IMG/VR virus record: IMGVR_UViG_3300047510_001154
Span: 1 to 39,874 of that record
Origin: a virus
Direction: 5' to 3' (one strand)
DNA: 39,874 bases
Part shown: positions 21,208 through 28,117 of the stretch, piece after piece
How the letters are laid out: each line of letters begins with the position of its first letter
Numbering within the stretch: the stretch's first letter is position 1
Position numbers and translations under genes: made by a program
The notes under the pieces: generated by a model
What the model was told of the DNA's origin: nothing
Databases searched by the model: none
The model's input: the letters and a program-made list of their open reading frames with translations, nothing else

Positions 21208-22836
21208 ATGGATTACGCTAGAAGGGCGCTAGCTGCGGCGTCTGCTCTGTTACTTGGAGCGCCAGCAGCATTAGCACATACCAACTCTTTAGGATATGTT
21301 GGTTCTGGTAATGGAACTGTTACTTTTTGGTATGGTTCTTGGCATCAAGGAACCACCTTTACAGAAGGTTCCATGACTCTACAAGGTGTTAATGGAACAA
21401 CCTTTGCACCAACTACAGTTAACTGGACTTTACTTCAGAATACTGAACCAACTGGATTAATTCCTGGAACAAACTACTTCATGTCTGATGGAGTAAATCT
21501 CATTCCTTATGGAGATCCTGCAGCATTATACGGTTCTACGCAAAGTTATACTTGGCAGGGTGTAACATTTACTGGACTTGCTGCTGGAGATTATCAGTTT
21601 ACATATAATCCAATTGCACAACCAACGATGGATTGGGATCCATCATCTCAGGTTATTCGTACTGGAACCGTTACTCTTTCGGCCGCGGCACTTTCTGGTG
21701 ATGCAAACCAGAATGGTATTCTCGATATCTACGAGACTGGCGGCGCACCGACTCTGGTAAGTTCTGCTCTTACTTATAATGTGGTTGCCAGTGTTGCTGC
21801 TCCTACATTCACTTCAAATACTGTTGTCACTCATACGTCTTCGGAGAATGGTGGAGTACAAACAATCAATCGTGATTCTGCTACAACCGTTACTGCCACA
21901 ACTGTAACAACAACAACTACAACACCAGTCACAACTGATACTTATAGTGACAACTCAACTGTTGTTACAAATGGAACACCAGTGGTTACTACAAGCAGCG
22001 CAAGTCAGTCTTCTACTTCGCACGATTATGCTAATTTTTCTGGCCGTGTAGATCAGTATGAAGTTCTAGAAAGTATTGGTGGTCTTGGTAGTGGATTACA
22101 AGGTCTTCTGAACCACGAACCAACTGAACCAACCACCGATAAGGTCAGAGTATTCAGTAAGAATTATTATGCTTGGTCTTCTGCTGATAATGGATACACT
22201 GCCAAGTCATTTATCTATGGCGGTGGATTAGAGATTGATCTCAAACCAACTTGGACTATTGGAGCACAATATAATAATGCGGACATTGATCTTGATGGTG
22301 TTGATAGTACTTCCTCATTGAACAAGAGTCACATTGGTGTCTTCAATATGTTCCGTGGTAAAACTCTTTCTTTATTAACAAACGGTGGACTTTCTCAAAA
22401 CAAGTATAATGTTTCCAGAAATGTTCAAGGTGTATTTAATAATGAGAGTTCTACCACTGGACAAGAGTGGTGGGTGAATAACAGACTCTTCTGGCACGTT
22501 CACAAGAACATAACACCTTTTGTTGGATACACTGTTGGAAATACTCGTAGAGATGGCTTTACAGAGTCAGGTTCTATTCAGTCTGCAAGAAGTGTCGCAG
22601 CAGTAGATGAGACCTCACATGTTGGTGAGGCTGGTCTTAATCTTTCTCATCGTTTTGGTGGTAAGAAAAAGGATCTCTTTGGAGTCGGTGTAAAAGGTTC
22701 TTATGCGACTGATAACTCTGTTGAGGTTGCTGCTTCTGTTGATTATAAGGAGATGATTATTATTGAAGGAATTCATCAGATTTCTGATGGCGTATCAAAC
22801 ACTGCTGTGTCTGCCAACGTCAAGTTCAGATTTTGA
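21208..22836 (+). CDS. Autotransporter-like outer-membrane protein
   Basis: 542 residues. Signal peptide MDYARRALAAASALLLGAPA with a likely cut after ALA near residue 23. The passenger region holds SGDANQNGILDIYE, a dockerin-like calcium loop, and a Thr-rich stalk (~225-270). From ~315 a beta-barrel-like domain follows (KSFIYGGGLEIDLKP, IGAQYNNADIDL, GEAGLNLSHRFG), ending ANVKFRF with terminal Phe. This is the layout of type V secretion proteins, rare in phages. It probably appears on the infected cell surface; alternatively it is a virion decoration. Confidence 0.68.
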   Translation: MDYARRALAAASALLLGAPAALAHTNSLGYVGSGNGTVTFWYGSWHQGTTFTEGSMTLQGVNGTTFAPTTVNWTLLQNTEPTGLIPGTNYFMSDGVNLIPYGDPAALYGSTQSYTWQGVTFTGLAAGDYQFTYNPIAQPTMDWDPSSQVIRTGTVTLSAAALSGDANQNGILDIYETGGAPTLVSSALTYNVVASVAAPTFTSNTVVTHTSSENGGVQTINRDSATTVTATTVTTTTTTPVTTDTYSDNSTVVTNGTPVVTTSSASQSSTSHDYANFSGRVDQYEVLESIGGLGSGLQGLLNHEPTEPTTDKVRVFSKNYYAWSSADNGYTAKSFIYGGGLEIDLKPTWTIGAQYNNADIDLDGVDSTSSLNKSHIGVFNMFRGKTLSLLTNGGLSQNKYNVSRNVQGVFNNESSTTGQEWWVNNRLFWHVHKNITPFVGYTVGNTRRDGFTESGSIQSARSVAAVDETSHVGEAGLNLSHRFGGKKKDLFGVGVKGSYATDNSVEVAASVDYKEMIIIEGIHQISDGVSNTAVSANVKFRF

Positions 22837-22893
22837 CACCAAATAAATAATCTGGTATAATGGAAGAGACCCGCTACCCAAAGTGGCGGGTCT
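22833..22893 (+). promoter_or_regulatory. Promoter with a hairpin at the predicted start of transcription
   Basis: TTGACA (22833-22838) contains the stop of the autotransporter gene. TATAAT (22856-22861) follows after 17 bp, with AATAAATA (22842-22849) inside the spacer. An 11-bp hairpin AGACCCGCTAC/GTGGCGGGTCT (22867-22893, loop CCAAA) begins at the expected +1. The ~100 bp after it, up to 22995, hold nothing I recognise. Confidence 0.7.
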
Positions 22894-22995
22894 TATATTA
22901 TGAGATCGTGATTTGATTTTAGAGCCGAGGAAGGTGCCTGCTGAGAAGTTAGGTGTACCCCCCTTCTATTCGGATGTAGAGTTCAATTAAATTTA

Positions 22996-23625
22996 GTGCA
23001 AAATTTCTTTACTGTAGCCCTGCCTCTTCTGGCATCGGTTACAACCAACGTGGCAACGATGCCGATCTTTCCTCCTTTAACGACGCCACCCGCGCCGTTT
23101 TCTATTATCAAGGAGTTTGAAACGACAGCGACCAAAGAGGTTGCTCCTGAAAAACCAAAAGAAAAAAGGCTAATTTGTAAAGGGTGTACAGAACATGAAA
23201 ATACCGCTCTGGAATATTTCCAAGAGAGAGGTATTACTGACAGAAACGCCCTTGCTACCATCATGGGTAACATCAAGCAAGAATCTATGTTCTTGCCTAA
23301 CATTTGTGAAGGTGGTAGTAGAGTCAGTTATCATTCCTGCTACGGCGGTTACGGACTGATTCAATGGACATCTGCCAACAGATATTATGGATTGGGTGAT
23401 TTTGCTAAGAAGTTTGGTGGTTCACCATCATCGCTTCACACGCAGCTTCGTTATCTGACAAATGAAGTTCAGTGGCAAGAGATTGAAGATCGAATGAAAG
23501 TTCCTGGTAAATCTATCAATCGTTACATGAACTATGCGTATAGTTGGATTGGTTGGGGCATTCATGGTGCTCGCACACATTATGCCCATGAGTATGCTAA
23601 CCGACTGATCACGGTAGAAGTTTAA
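22996..23625 (+). CDS. Phage tail-lysozyme-like (Phage_lysozyme2) peptidoglycan hydrolase
   Basis: 209 residues from GTG 22996. Hydrophobic N-terminus (MQNFFTVALPLLASVTT), Pro-rich spacer, then YFQERGITDRNALATIMGNI with KQES, GYGLIQWT and SSLHTQLRYLTNE, the lysozyme-like pattern of the Phage_lysozyme2 family, with Glu of KQES as likely acid. The signal-like start could export or anchor it. It differs in family from the GH24 enzyme at 20055-20582. No strong Shine-Dalgarno site is seen. Confidence 0.68.
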   Translation: MQNFFTVALPLLASVTTNVATMPIFPPLTTPPAPFSIIKEFETTATKEVAPEKPKEKRLICKGCTEHENTALEYFQERGITDRNALATIMGNIKQESMFLPNICEGGSRVSYHSCYGGYGLIQWTSANRYYGLGDFAKKFGGSPSSLHTQLRYLTNEVQWQEIEDRMKVPGKSINRYMNYAYSWIGWGIHGARTHYAHEYANRLITVEV

Positions 23626-23642
23626 TACAATAGAATAAAAAT

Positions 23643-23674
23643 AAAGGGAGTGCTGCAGACCTCCCTTTTATTTT
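23643..23674 (+). terminator. Intrinsic terminator before psbA
   Basis: AAAGGGAG/CTCCCTTT stem (23643-23650 with 23661-23668), 10-nt loop containing CTGCAG, then a T-rich tail. Confidence 0.75.
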
Positions 23675-23685
23675 GCCCACAGGGC

Positions 23686-23719
23686 TTGACGCGAGGGGTA
23701 AATCGTACTATAATAAATA
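23686..23719 (+). promoter_or_regulatory. psbA promoter, sigma-70 boxes overlapping a late octamer
   Basis: TTGACG (23686-23691), 17-bp spacer, TATAAT (23709-23714), with AATAAATA at 23712-23719 sharing bases. This would allow both host-type and late transcription. AGGTAAACAA (23719-23728) follows, as at two other promoters. Confidence 0.75.
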
Positions 23720-23882
23720 GGTAAACAAATGTTACGAACCTTAAAGAGTTTGTAATAATGTTAAACACCCGTTAACCGAGACCTATGGGTGTATAAATTA
23801 CGTCTCTCATATCCCGCCTGAGGGTGGCGGGAGCATAGTATCACCACCATTTCCCTGATGGTCTTACTACTTGTACATTTCA
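23720..23882 (+). promoter_or_regulatory. Structured psbA 5' leader
   Basis: Three hairpins: ACACCC/GGGTGT (23765-23770 with 23787-23792), CCCGCC/GGCGGG (23813-23818 with 23826-23831), ACCAT/ATGGT (23846-23850 with 23858-23862). Two very short reading frames, 8 codons at 23729 and 5 codons at 23758, lie upstream of the first. psbA itself lacks a clear Shine-Dalgarno site, so translation may depend on this leader. Confidence 0.5.
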
Positions 23883-24968
23883 ATGGCTCAATCTACTCTT
23901 TCACGTCAACAATCACAATCGAATATTTGGGAACAGTTCTGCAACTGGGTAACTTCTACCGATAACCGTCTCTATGTTGGTTGGTTCGGGGTTCTGATGA
24001 TTCCTTGCTTGCTTGCTGCAACCACTTGTTTCTTGGTTGCTTTCATCGCTGCTCCTCCTGTGGACATCGATGGTATCCGTGAACCCGTTGCTGGTTCACT
24101 CATGTACGGAAACAACATCATCTCTGGTGCTGTGATTCCTTCGTCCAATGCAATTGGACTGCACTTTTATCCCATCTGGGAAGCTGCTTCCCTAGATGAG
24201 TGGCTTTACAACGGTGGCCCTTTCCAACTGGTCGTCTTCCATTTCCTGATTGGTATCTATGCTTACATGGGTCGCGAGTGGGAACTCTCCTACCGTCTGG
24301 GTATGCGTCCTTGGATTTGTGTTGCTTACTCTGCTCCTGTTGCCGCTGCTTCTGCAGTTTTCCTTGTCTATCCTTTCGGTCAAGGTTCCTTCAGTGATGC
24401 AATGCCTCTCGGAATCTCGGGCACGTTCAACTACATGCTCGTCTTCCAAGCAGAACACAACATTCTCATGCATCCTTTCCATATGCTCGGCGTGGCTGGG
24501 GTATTTGGTGGCAGCCTCTTTAGTGCTATGCACGGAAGTCTGGTTACGTCTTCTTTGGTTCGTGAAACTACTGAAAACGAATCCCAGAACTACGGTTACA
24601 AGTTCGGACAAGAAGAAGAAACCTACAACATTGTAGCCGCTCACGGTTACTTTGGTCGTCTGATCTTCCAATACGCTTCGTTCAACAACTCTCGTTCGCT
24701 GCACTTCTTCCTTGCTGCATGGCCTGTAGTTGGTATCTGGTTCACTGCTCTTGGTGTTAGCACTATGGCATTCAACCTCAACGGTTTCAACTTCAACCAG
24801 TCCATCATCGACTCTCAGGGTCGTGTGCTCAACACCTGGGCAGATGTTCTGAACCGTGCTGGTCTCGGAATGGAGGTAATGCACGAGCGCAACGCTCACA
24901 ACTTCCCTCTTGACCTTGCTACTGCTGAGTCCACCCCCGTGGCACTCACCGCACCTGCTATCGGTTGA
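23883..24968 (+). CDS. psbA: Photosystem II D1 reaction-centre protein
   Basis: 361 residues from ATG 23883. Nearly every D1 hallmark is intact: [73 protein letters not shown], and a C-terminal HNFPLDLA followed by a 15-residue extension of the kind removed by CtpA. The residue equivalent to cyanobacterial position 130 is Glu ([10 protein letters not shown]), the form linked with high-light D1:2. No intron interrupts it, unlike psbA of phage S-PM2. It replaces turned-over D1 during infection. Confidence 0.98.
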   Translation: MAQSTLSRQQSQSNIWEQFCNWVTSTDNRLYVGWFGVLMIPCLLAATTCFLVAFIAAPPVDIDGIREPVAGSLMYGNNIISGAVIPSSNAIGLHFYPIWEAASLDEWLYNGGPFQLVVFHFLIGIYAYMGREWELSYRLGMRPWICVAYSAPVAAASAVFLVYPFGQGSFSDAMPLGISGTFNYMLVFQAEHNILMHPFHMLGVAGVFGGSLFSAMHGSLVTSSLVRETTENESQNYGYKFGQEEETYNIVAAHGYFGRLIFQYASFNNSRSLHFFLAAWPVVGIWFTALGVSTMAFNLNGFNFNQSIIDSQGRVLNTWADVLNRAGLGMEVMHERNAHNFPLDLATAESTPVALTAPAIG

Positions 24969-25026
24969 CAAACTGAGGTTTATGACCTATAATACGGAGA
25001 CCTCCTGATGGGAGGTCTCTTTTTTT
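24965..25026 (+). promoter_or_regulatory. Promoter in the psbA stop, with a terminator at its start site
   Basis: TTGACA (24965-24970) includes the psbA TGA. TATAAT (24988-24993) follows after 17 bp. The hairpin GAGACCTCC/GGAGGTCTC (24997-25005 with 25011-25019) and a seven-T run come next. Transcripts from this promoter would begin near 25000, inside the left arm, whereas psbA read-through would carry the full hairpin. Confidence 0.8.
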
Positions 25027-25035
25027 ATTTGATTC

Positions 25036-25578
25036 ATGCCTGCTCTCGACAATCTGAAAACACGTCTTAAAGAATATGATATGTCTCAGTATGTTTATGA
25101 TCCTCTTTTAGATCCTTTTGAGAATCGTGGACTGTTTCTTGCAAGTCGTATTGCACAAATGATTGGTGAATATATTGAGGAAGTTATTCCTGAGTGGGAT
25201 CCAGACCCTGAAGCAAAACATCTTGGGAAAGGATGTAAGACTGATTGGGAAAACTCTAAAATTGTGGTAGAACAGAAGAAGAATACTGGAACTGATAATT
25301 CTTCTTCTAAAAAAGCTAACAATATTAAATTAAAAGAATCTGCTGCAGAAAAGAATAAGATTCCTATTTATGCATACTGGGAAGATCGAAAGAAGAATGA
25401 TTATATGAAGGATGATATTCGTCATCTCCATGGTATTGCTATCTTTAAATACCTTGGCGTTGAGAATAAGTGGGAAGACTTTCTTTCTCATGTAAATGAT
25501 GTTAAAATTTTGATCAGAGACGAACTGAAGAATAAGTATAATGAATACTACAAATCCTCTCTCATCTCTACTGTTTGA
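25036..25578 (+). CDS. PD-(D/E)XK restriction-endonuclease-like protein (Eco47II/Sau96I-like region)
   Basis: 180 residues. D70 (KTDWENSK) and E79-x-K81 (VVEQKKNTGTDNSSS) form a D-x8-E-x-K active-site pattern. The following NTGTDNSSSKKANN resembles the N-T-x-N-S-S-S stretch that follows the active site in Eco47II/Sau96I-type enzymes. ENKWEDFLSHVNDV and a helical C-terminus fit the same scheme. It may be a homing or mobility nuclease, as other phages carry between psbA and psbD, or the toxin half of a restriction-like pair with the overlapping next gene. Confidence 0.55.
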   Translation: MPALDNLKTRLKEYDMSQYVYDPLLDPFENRGLFLASRIAQMIGEYIEEVIPEWDPDPEAKHLGKGCKTDWENSKIVVEQKKNTGTDNSSSKKANNIKLKESAAEKNKIPIYAYWEDRKKNDYMKDDIRHLHGIAIFKYLGVENKWEDFLSHVNDVKILIRDELKNKYNEYYKSSLISTV

Positions 25579-26197
25579 GGAACTTGATTGTAGAGATGCT
25601 AATGTAAAAGATTTTGTAGTCAAACCGACCACTATTCAATACGTTAGAGACTTTGTTGAAACTTGGCATTATTCTTCTAATGTCAATGGTCTTAGAATCT
25701 CTAATGTTTTTGGTTTATTTTACAATGACAATCTTATTGGTGCTATGATCTACGGCCCTTTAGGAATGGCTAATACTTGGAAAAAATATGCAGATTCTGA
25801 GAATAAAGTTGTAGAATTACGTCGTCTTTGCTGCATTGATAATACTCCCAGAAACACTGAGAGTTATTTTATTGGAAAAACTTTGAGGTGGTTAAAGAAA
25901 AACACATCATACAAGGTTGTTGTATCTTACGCAGACACGTTTCATAATCACCAGGGTACAATCTACAAGGCATCCAACTTTGAACATTGTGGCATGACTG
26001 CCAAGGGCCGTGTTATTGATTATGATGGTAAAATTTATCACGATAAATGTATCCGAACTTATCATGTAGATAGGCATGGCAATAAAAACTTAAAGCCATT
26101 TGCACAAAGAGTGAAAGATGCCCTAGAGAGTGGTGATGCAAAGTATGTAGAAACTCCTGGCAAACACATTTATGTTTATAGACTTAACTGGGATTGA
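25541..26197 (+). CDS. Mom-like (GNAT-fold) DNA-modification-type protein
   Basis: 218 residues, overlapping the nuclease gene by 38 bp. VVELRRLCCIDNTPRNTESY then FIGKTLRWLKK, VVSYADTFHNHQGTIYKASN and FEHCG follow the pattern of phage Mu Mom and its relatives: E-L-x-R-L, S-Y-A-D, G-T-I-Y-x-A-x-N. Mom changes adenines in phage DNA so that restriction enzymes no longer cut. A tRNA-wybutosine or other acyltransferase role is an alternative. Pairing with a nuclease gene suggests self-protection; this is inference. The stop codon is part of the psbD -35 box. Confidence 0.6.
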   Translation: MNTTNPLSSLLFEELDCRDANVKDFVVKPTTIQYVRDFVETWHYSSNVNGLRISNVFGLFYNDNLIGAMIYGPLGMANTWKKYADSENKVVELRRLCCIDNTPRNTESYFIGKTLRWLKKNTSYKVVVSYADTFHNHQGTIYKASNFEHCGMTAKGRVIDYDGKIYHDKCIRTYHVDRHGNKNLKPFAQRVKDALESGDAKYVETPGKHIYVYRLNWD

Positions 26198-26227
26198 CTT
26201 TAACATTAAGATATGTTAAGATAAATA
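26194..26227 (+). promoter_or_regulatory. psbD promoter with late octamer
   Basis: TTGACT (26194-26199, containing the upstream TGA), 17-bp spacer, TAAGAT (26217-26222), overlapped by the late octamer GATAAATA (26220-26227). psbD begins at 26249 after AAAGGAGGAT. Confidence 0.68.
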
Positions 26228-26248
26228 TGAGAAATAACAAAGGAGGAT

Positions 26249-27307
26249 ATGACTTCTTCTACTCTTACACAAACTTCACAAAGAGGATGGTTCGATGTCC
26301 TTGACGACTGGCTTAAGAGAGATCGTTTCGTTTTTGTTGGTTGGTCTGGATTACTTCTTTTTCCCACAGCTTATCTTGCTCTTGGTGGTTGGCTTACTGG
26401 GACAACTTTCGTTACGAGTTGGTACACTCATGGCCTTGCATCCAGTTATCTTGAGGGTGCAAACTTTCTTACTGCGGCAGTTAGTACGCCAGCAGATTCT
26501 ATGGGTCATTCTCTTCTTCTTCTCTGGGGCCCTGAGGCTCAGGGAGATATCGTCCGCTGGTTCCAACTTGGGGGACTCTGGACTTTTGTGGCGCTCCACG
26601 GAGCCTTCTCTCTTATAGGTTTCATGTTGCGTCAGTTTGAGATTGCTAGATTGGTCGGAATCCGTCCTTATAACGCAATCGCATTTTCTGGTCCCATTGC
26701 AGTATTCGTTTCTGTATTCCTGATGTATCCACTGGGACAATCCAGTTGGTTCTTTGCTCCTTCATTTGGAGTTGCCGCTATCTTCAGGTTCCTTCTGTTC
26801 CTTCAGGGTTTCCACAACTGGACTCTCAACCCCTTTCATATGATGGGAGTTGCTGGTATACTGGGTGGAGCACTGCTCTGTGCCATTCATGGTGCTACCG
26901 TTGAGAATACTCTATATGAAGATAGTGAACAATCGAATACTTTTAAAGCGTTTGAACCGACTCAAGAGGAAGAGACATATTCTATGGTTACGGCTAACAG
27001 ATTCTGGTCTCAGATCTTTGGTATTGCTTTTAGTAATAAACGTTGGTTGCATTTCTTTATGCTTTTTGTTCCAGTTATGGGCCTCTGGACTTCCTCTATT
27101 GGCATCATCGGTCTTGCTCTTAACCTTCGTGCGTACGACTTTGTATCTCAGGAGATTAGAGCGGCAGAAGATCCGGAGTTTGAAACGTTCTATACAAAGA
27201 ACATCCTCCTTAATGAGGGACTTCGAGCGTGGATGGCGCCGGTAGATCAACCTCATGAGAACTTTGTATTTCCAGAAGAAGTTCTTCCTAGAGGAAATGC
27301 TCTCTAA
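26249..27307 (+). CDS. psbD: Photosystem II D2 reaction-centre protein
   Basis: 352 residues, standard D2 length. [80 protein letters not shown] and the C-terminal [20 protein letters not shown] are all conserved. Heterodimer partner of D1 in thylakoid photosystem II. A very strong Shine-Dalgarno site (AAAGGAGGAT) sits directly upstream. The last codons overlap a 43-codon gene. Confidence 0.98.
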   Translation: MTSSTLTQTSQRGWFDVLDDWLKRDRFVFVGWSGLLLFPTAYLALGGWLTGTTFVTSWYTHGLASSYLEGANFLTAAVSTPADSMGHSLLLLWGPEAQGDIVRWFQLGGLWTFVALHGAFSLIGFMLRQFEIARLVGIRPYNAIAFSGPIAVFVSVFLMYPLGQSSWFFAPSFGVAAIFRFLLFLQGFHNWTLNPFHMMGVAGILGGALLCAIHGATVENTLYEDSEQSNTFKAFEPTQEEETYSMVTANRFWSQIFGIAFSNKRWLHFFMLFVPVMGLWTSSIGIIGLALNLRAYDFVSQEIRAAEDPEFETFYTKNILLNEGLRAWMAPVDQPHENFVFPEEVLPRGNAL

Positions 27308-27428
27308 GGATACGCCTGATAAGTTGAGGGAAATTATTCGAGATACTTTCCCCAACTTATATCGTCCTCCAAAGGACTGGAAGCCTCCTTCTGAGGTTGA
27401 CAAGAGAAAGAAAACAAAATATAATTAG
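27297..27428 (+). CDS. Small basic hypothetical protein, 43 residues
   Basis: [20 protein letters not shown], then [20 protein letters not shown] and KYN. AGAGGA four to nine bases before the ATG gives a good ribosome binding site. Overlaps psbD by 11 bp. Helix, Pro-rich middle, Lys-rich end: looks like protein rather than chance. A promoter and the start of a hairpin lie within its end. Family unknown. Confidence 0.6.
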   Translation: MLSKDTPDKLREIIRDTFPNLYRPPKDWKPPSEVDKRKKTKYN

Positions 27429-27450
27429 AGGGGTAACACCCTCTTTTTTT
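27397..27450 (+). promoter_or_regulatory. Promoter with a terminator at its start site, upstream of the 2OG oxygenase
   Basis: TTGACA (27397-27402), 17-bp spacer, TATAAT (27420-27425), then the hairpin AGAGGG/CCCTCT (27427-27432 with 27439-27444, loop GTAACA) and a seven-T run ending directly at ATG 27451. Expected transcription start near 27432, at the end of the left arm. Confidence 0.8.
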
Positions 27451-28029
27451 ATGGAAATACTCCCTATTTTTCCTACCCTTATTTTTAAAACAAATATTCC
27501 AATTCCTGATGGTATGGATAAGTGGTGCGAAAAATATTCTACAGTGAACAAGAGTGTTCAATTTTCGAATCGTGGAGGGTATCACTCTCCAATGAACATA
27601 TTGGATAATAAAGAATTTAGGGATAAATTTTTTACTCCTTTCATAACAACTCTTAGTGAAGAATCTATTCTTCCAACATTTAGAACGAATGCCGTGTGGT
27701 TTATTGTCAATCGTCAAGGAAACTATAATCATCCACATAGACATCCCAATTGCGATTACACTTTTGTTTGGTATGTAAAGTGTTCTGATAATACTTCTCC
27801 AATTACTTTTGAGAATCCTCAACAGTTCTCAAGGTTTAATCATTTTGTAATGATGAATCAGCAGCTGCGGGAAGACTATAATTATGCTGGAACGTATTAT
27901 TGGAATCCTATTCCTGGAGATGTTTTAATGTTCCCTTCGGATCTTTCTCATTATGTTGAAGCAAGTTTCTCTAGAGAAACAAGAATCGTTGTGTCTGGCA
28001 ATATAGTTTTCGAACAAGAAAACAAATAA
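27451..28029 (+). CDS. Putative 2OG-Fe(II) oxygenase (2OG-FeII_Oxy_5-like)
   Basis: 192 residues from MEILPIFPTLIFKTNIPI, the usual opening of this family. NHPHRHPNCDYTFVWYVK supplies a His-rich metal site, and PGDVLMFPSDLSHYVEASFS with RETRIVVSGNIVF supplies the distal His and Arg. Start chosen because the region before it is a terminator. Only ~19 nt of leader and no Shine-Dalgarno site follow the predicted transcription start, so initiation may be nearly leaderless. Substrate unknown. Confidence 0.72.
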   Translation: MEILPIFPTLIFKTNIPIPDGMDKWCEKYSTVNKSVQFSNRGGYHSPMNILDNKEFRDKFFTPFITTLSEESILPTFRTNAVWFIVNRQGNYNHPHRHPNCDYTFVWYVKCSDNTSPITFENPQQFSRFNHFVMMNQQLREDYNYAGTYYWNPIPGDVLMFPSDLSHYVEASFSRETRIVVSGNIVFEQENK

Positions 28030-28072
28030 ACGTAAAAAAATTTCCGGAGATTTTTACCCCCCTAAGGGTTTC

Positions 28073-28080
28073 GATAAATA
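28073..28080 (+). promoter_or_regulatory. Late promoter octamer GATAAATA
   Basis: NATAAATA match 37 bp before the first giant tail-fibre gene, with AGGAG at 28105-28109 as its ribosome binding site. Confidence 0.65.
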
Positions 28081-28117
28081 GAAGGAGAATCCATGGGCGA
28101 TTGATATAGGAGTATAA

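Noticed and set aside
24192-24971. A 259-codon frame antisense to psbA.
   Set aside because: It is entirely explained by the codon bias of the highly conserved psbA; the translation has no recognisable fold.
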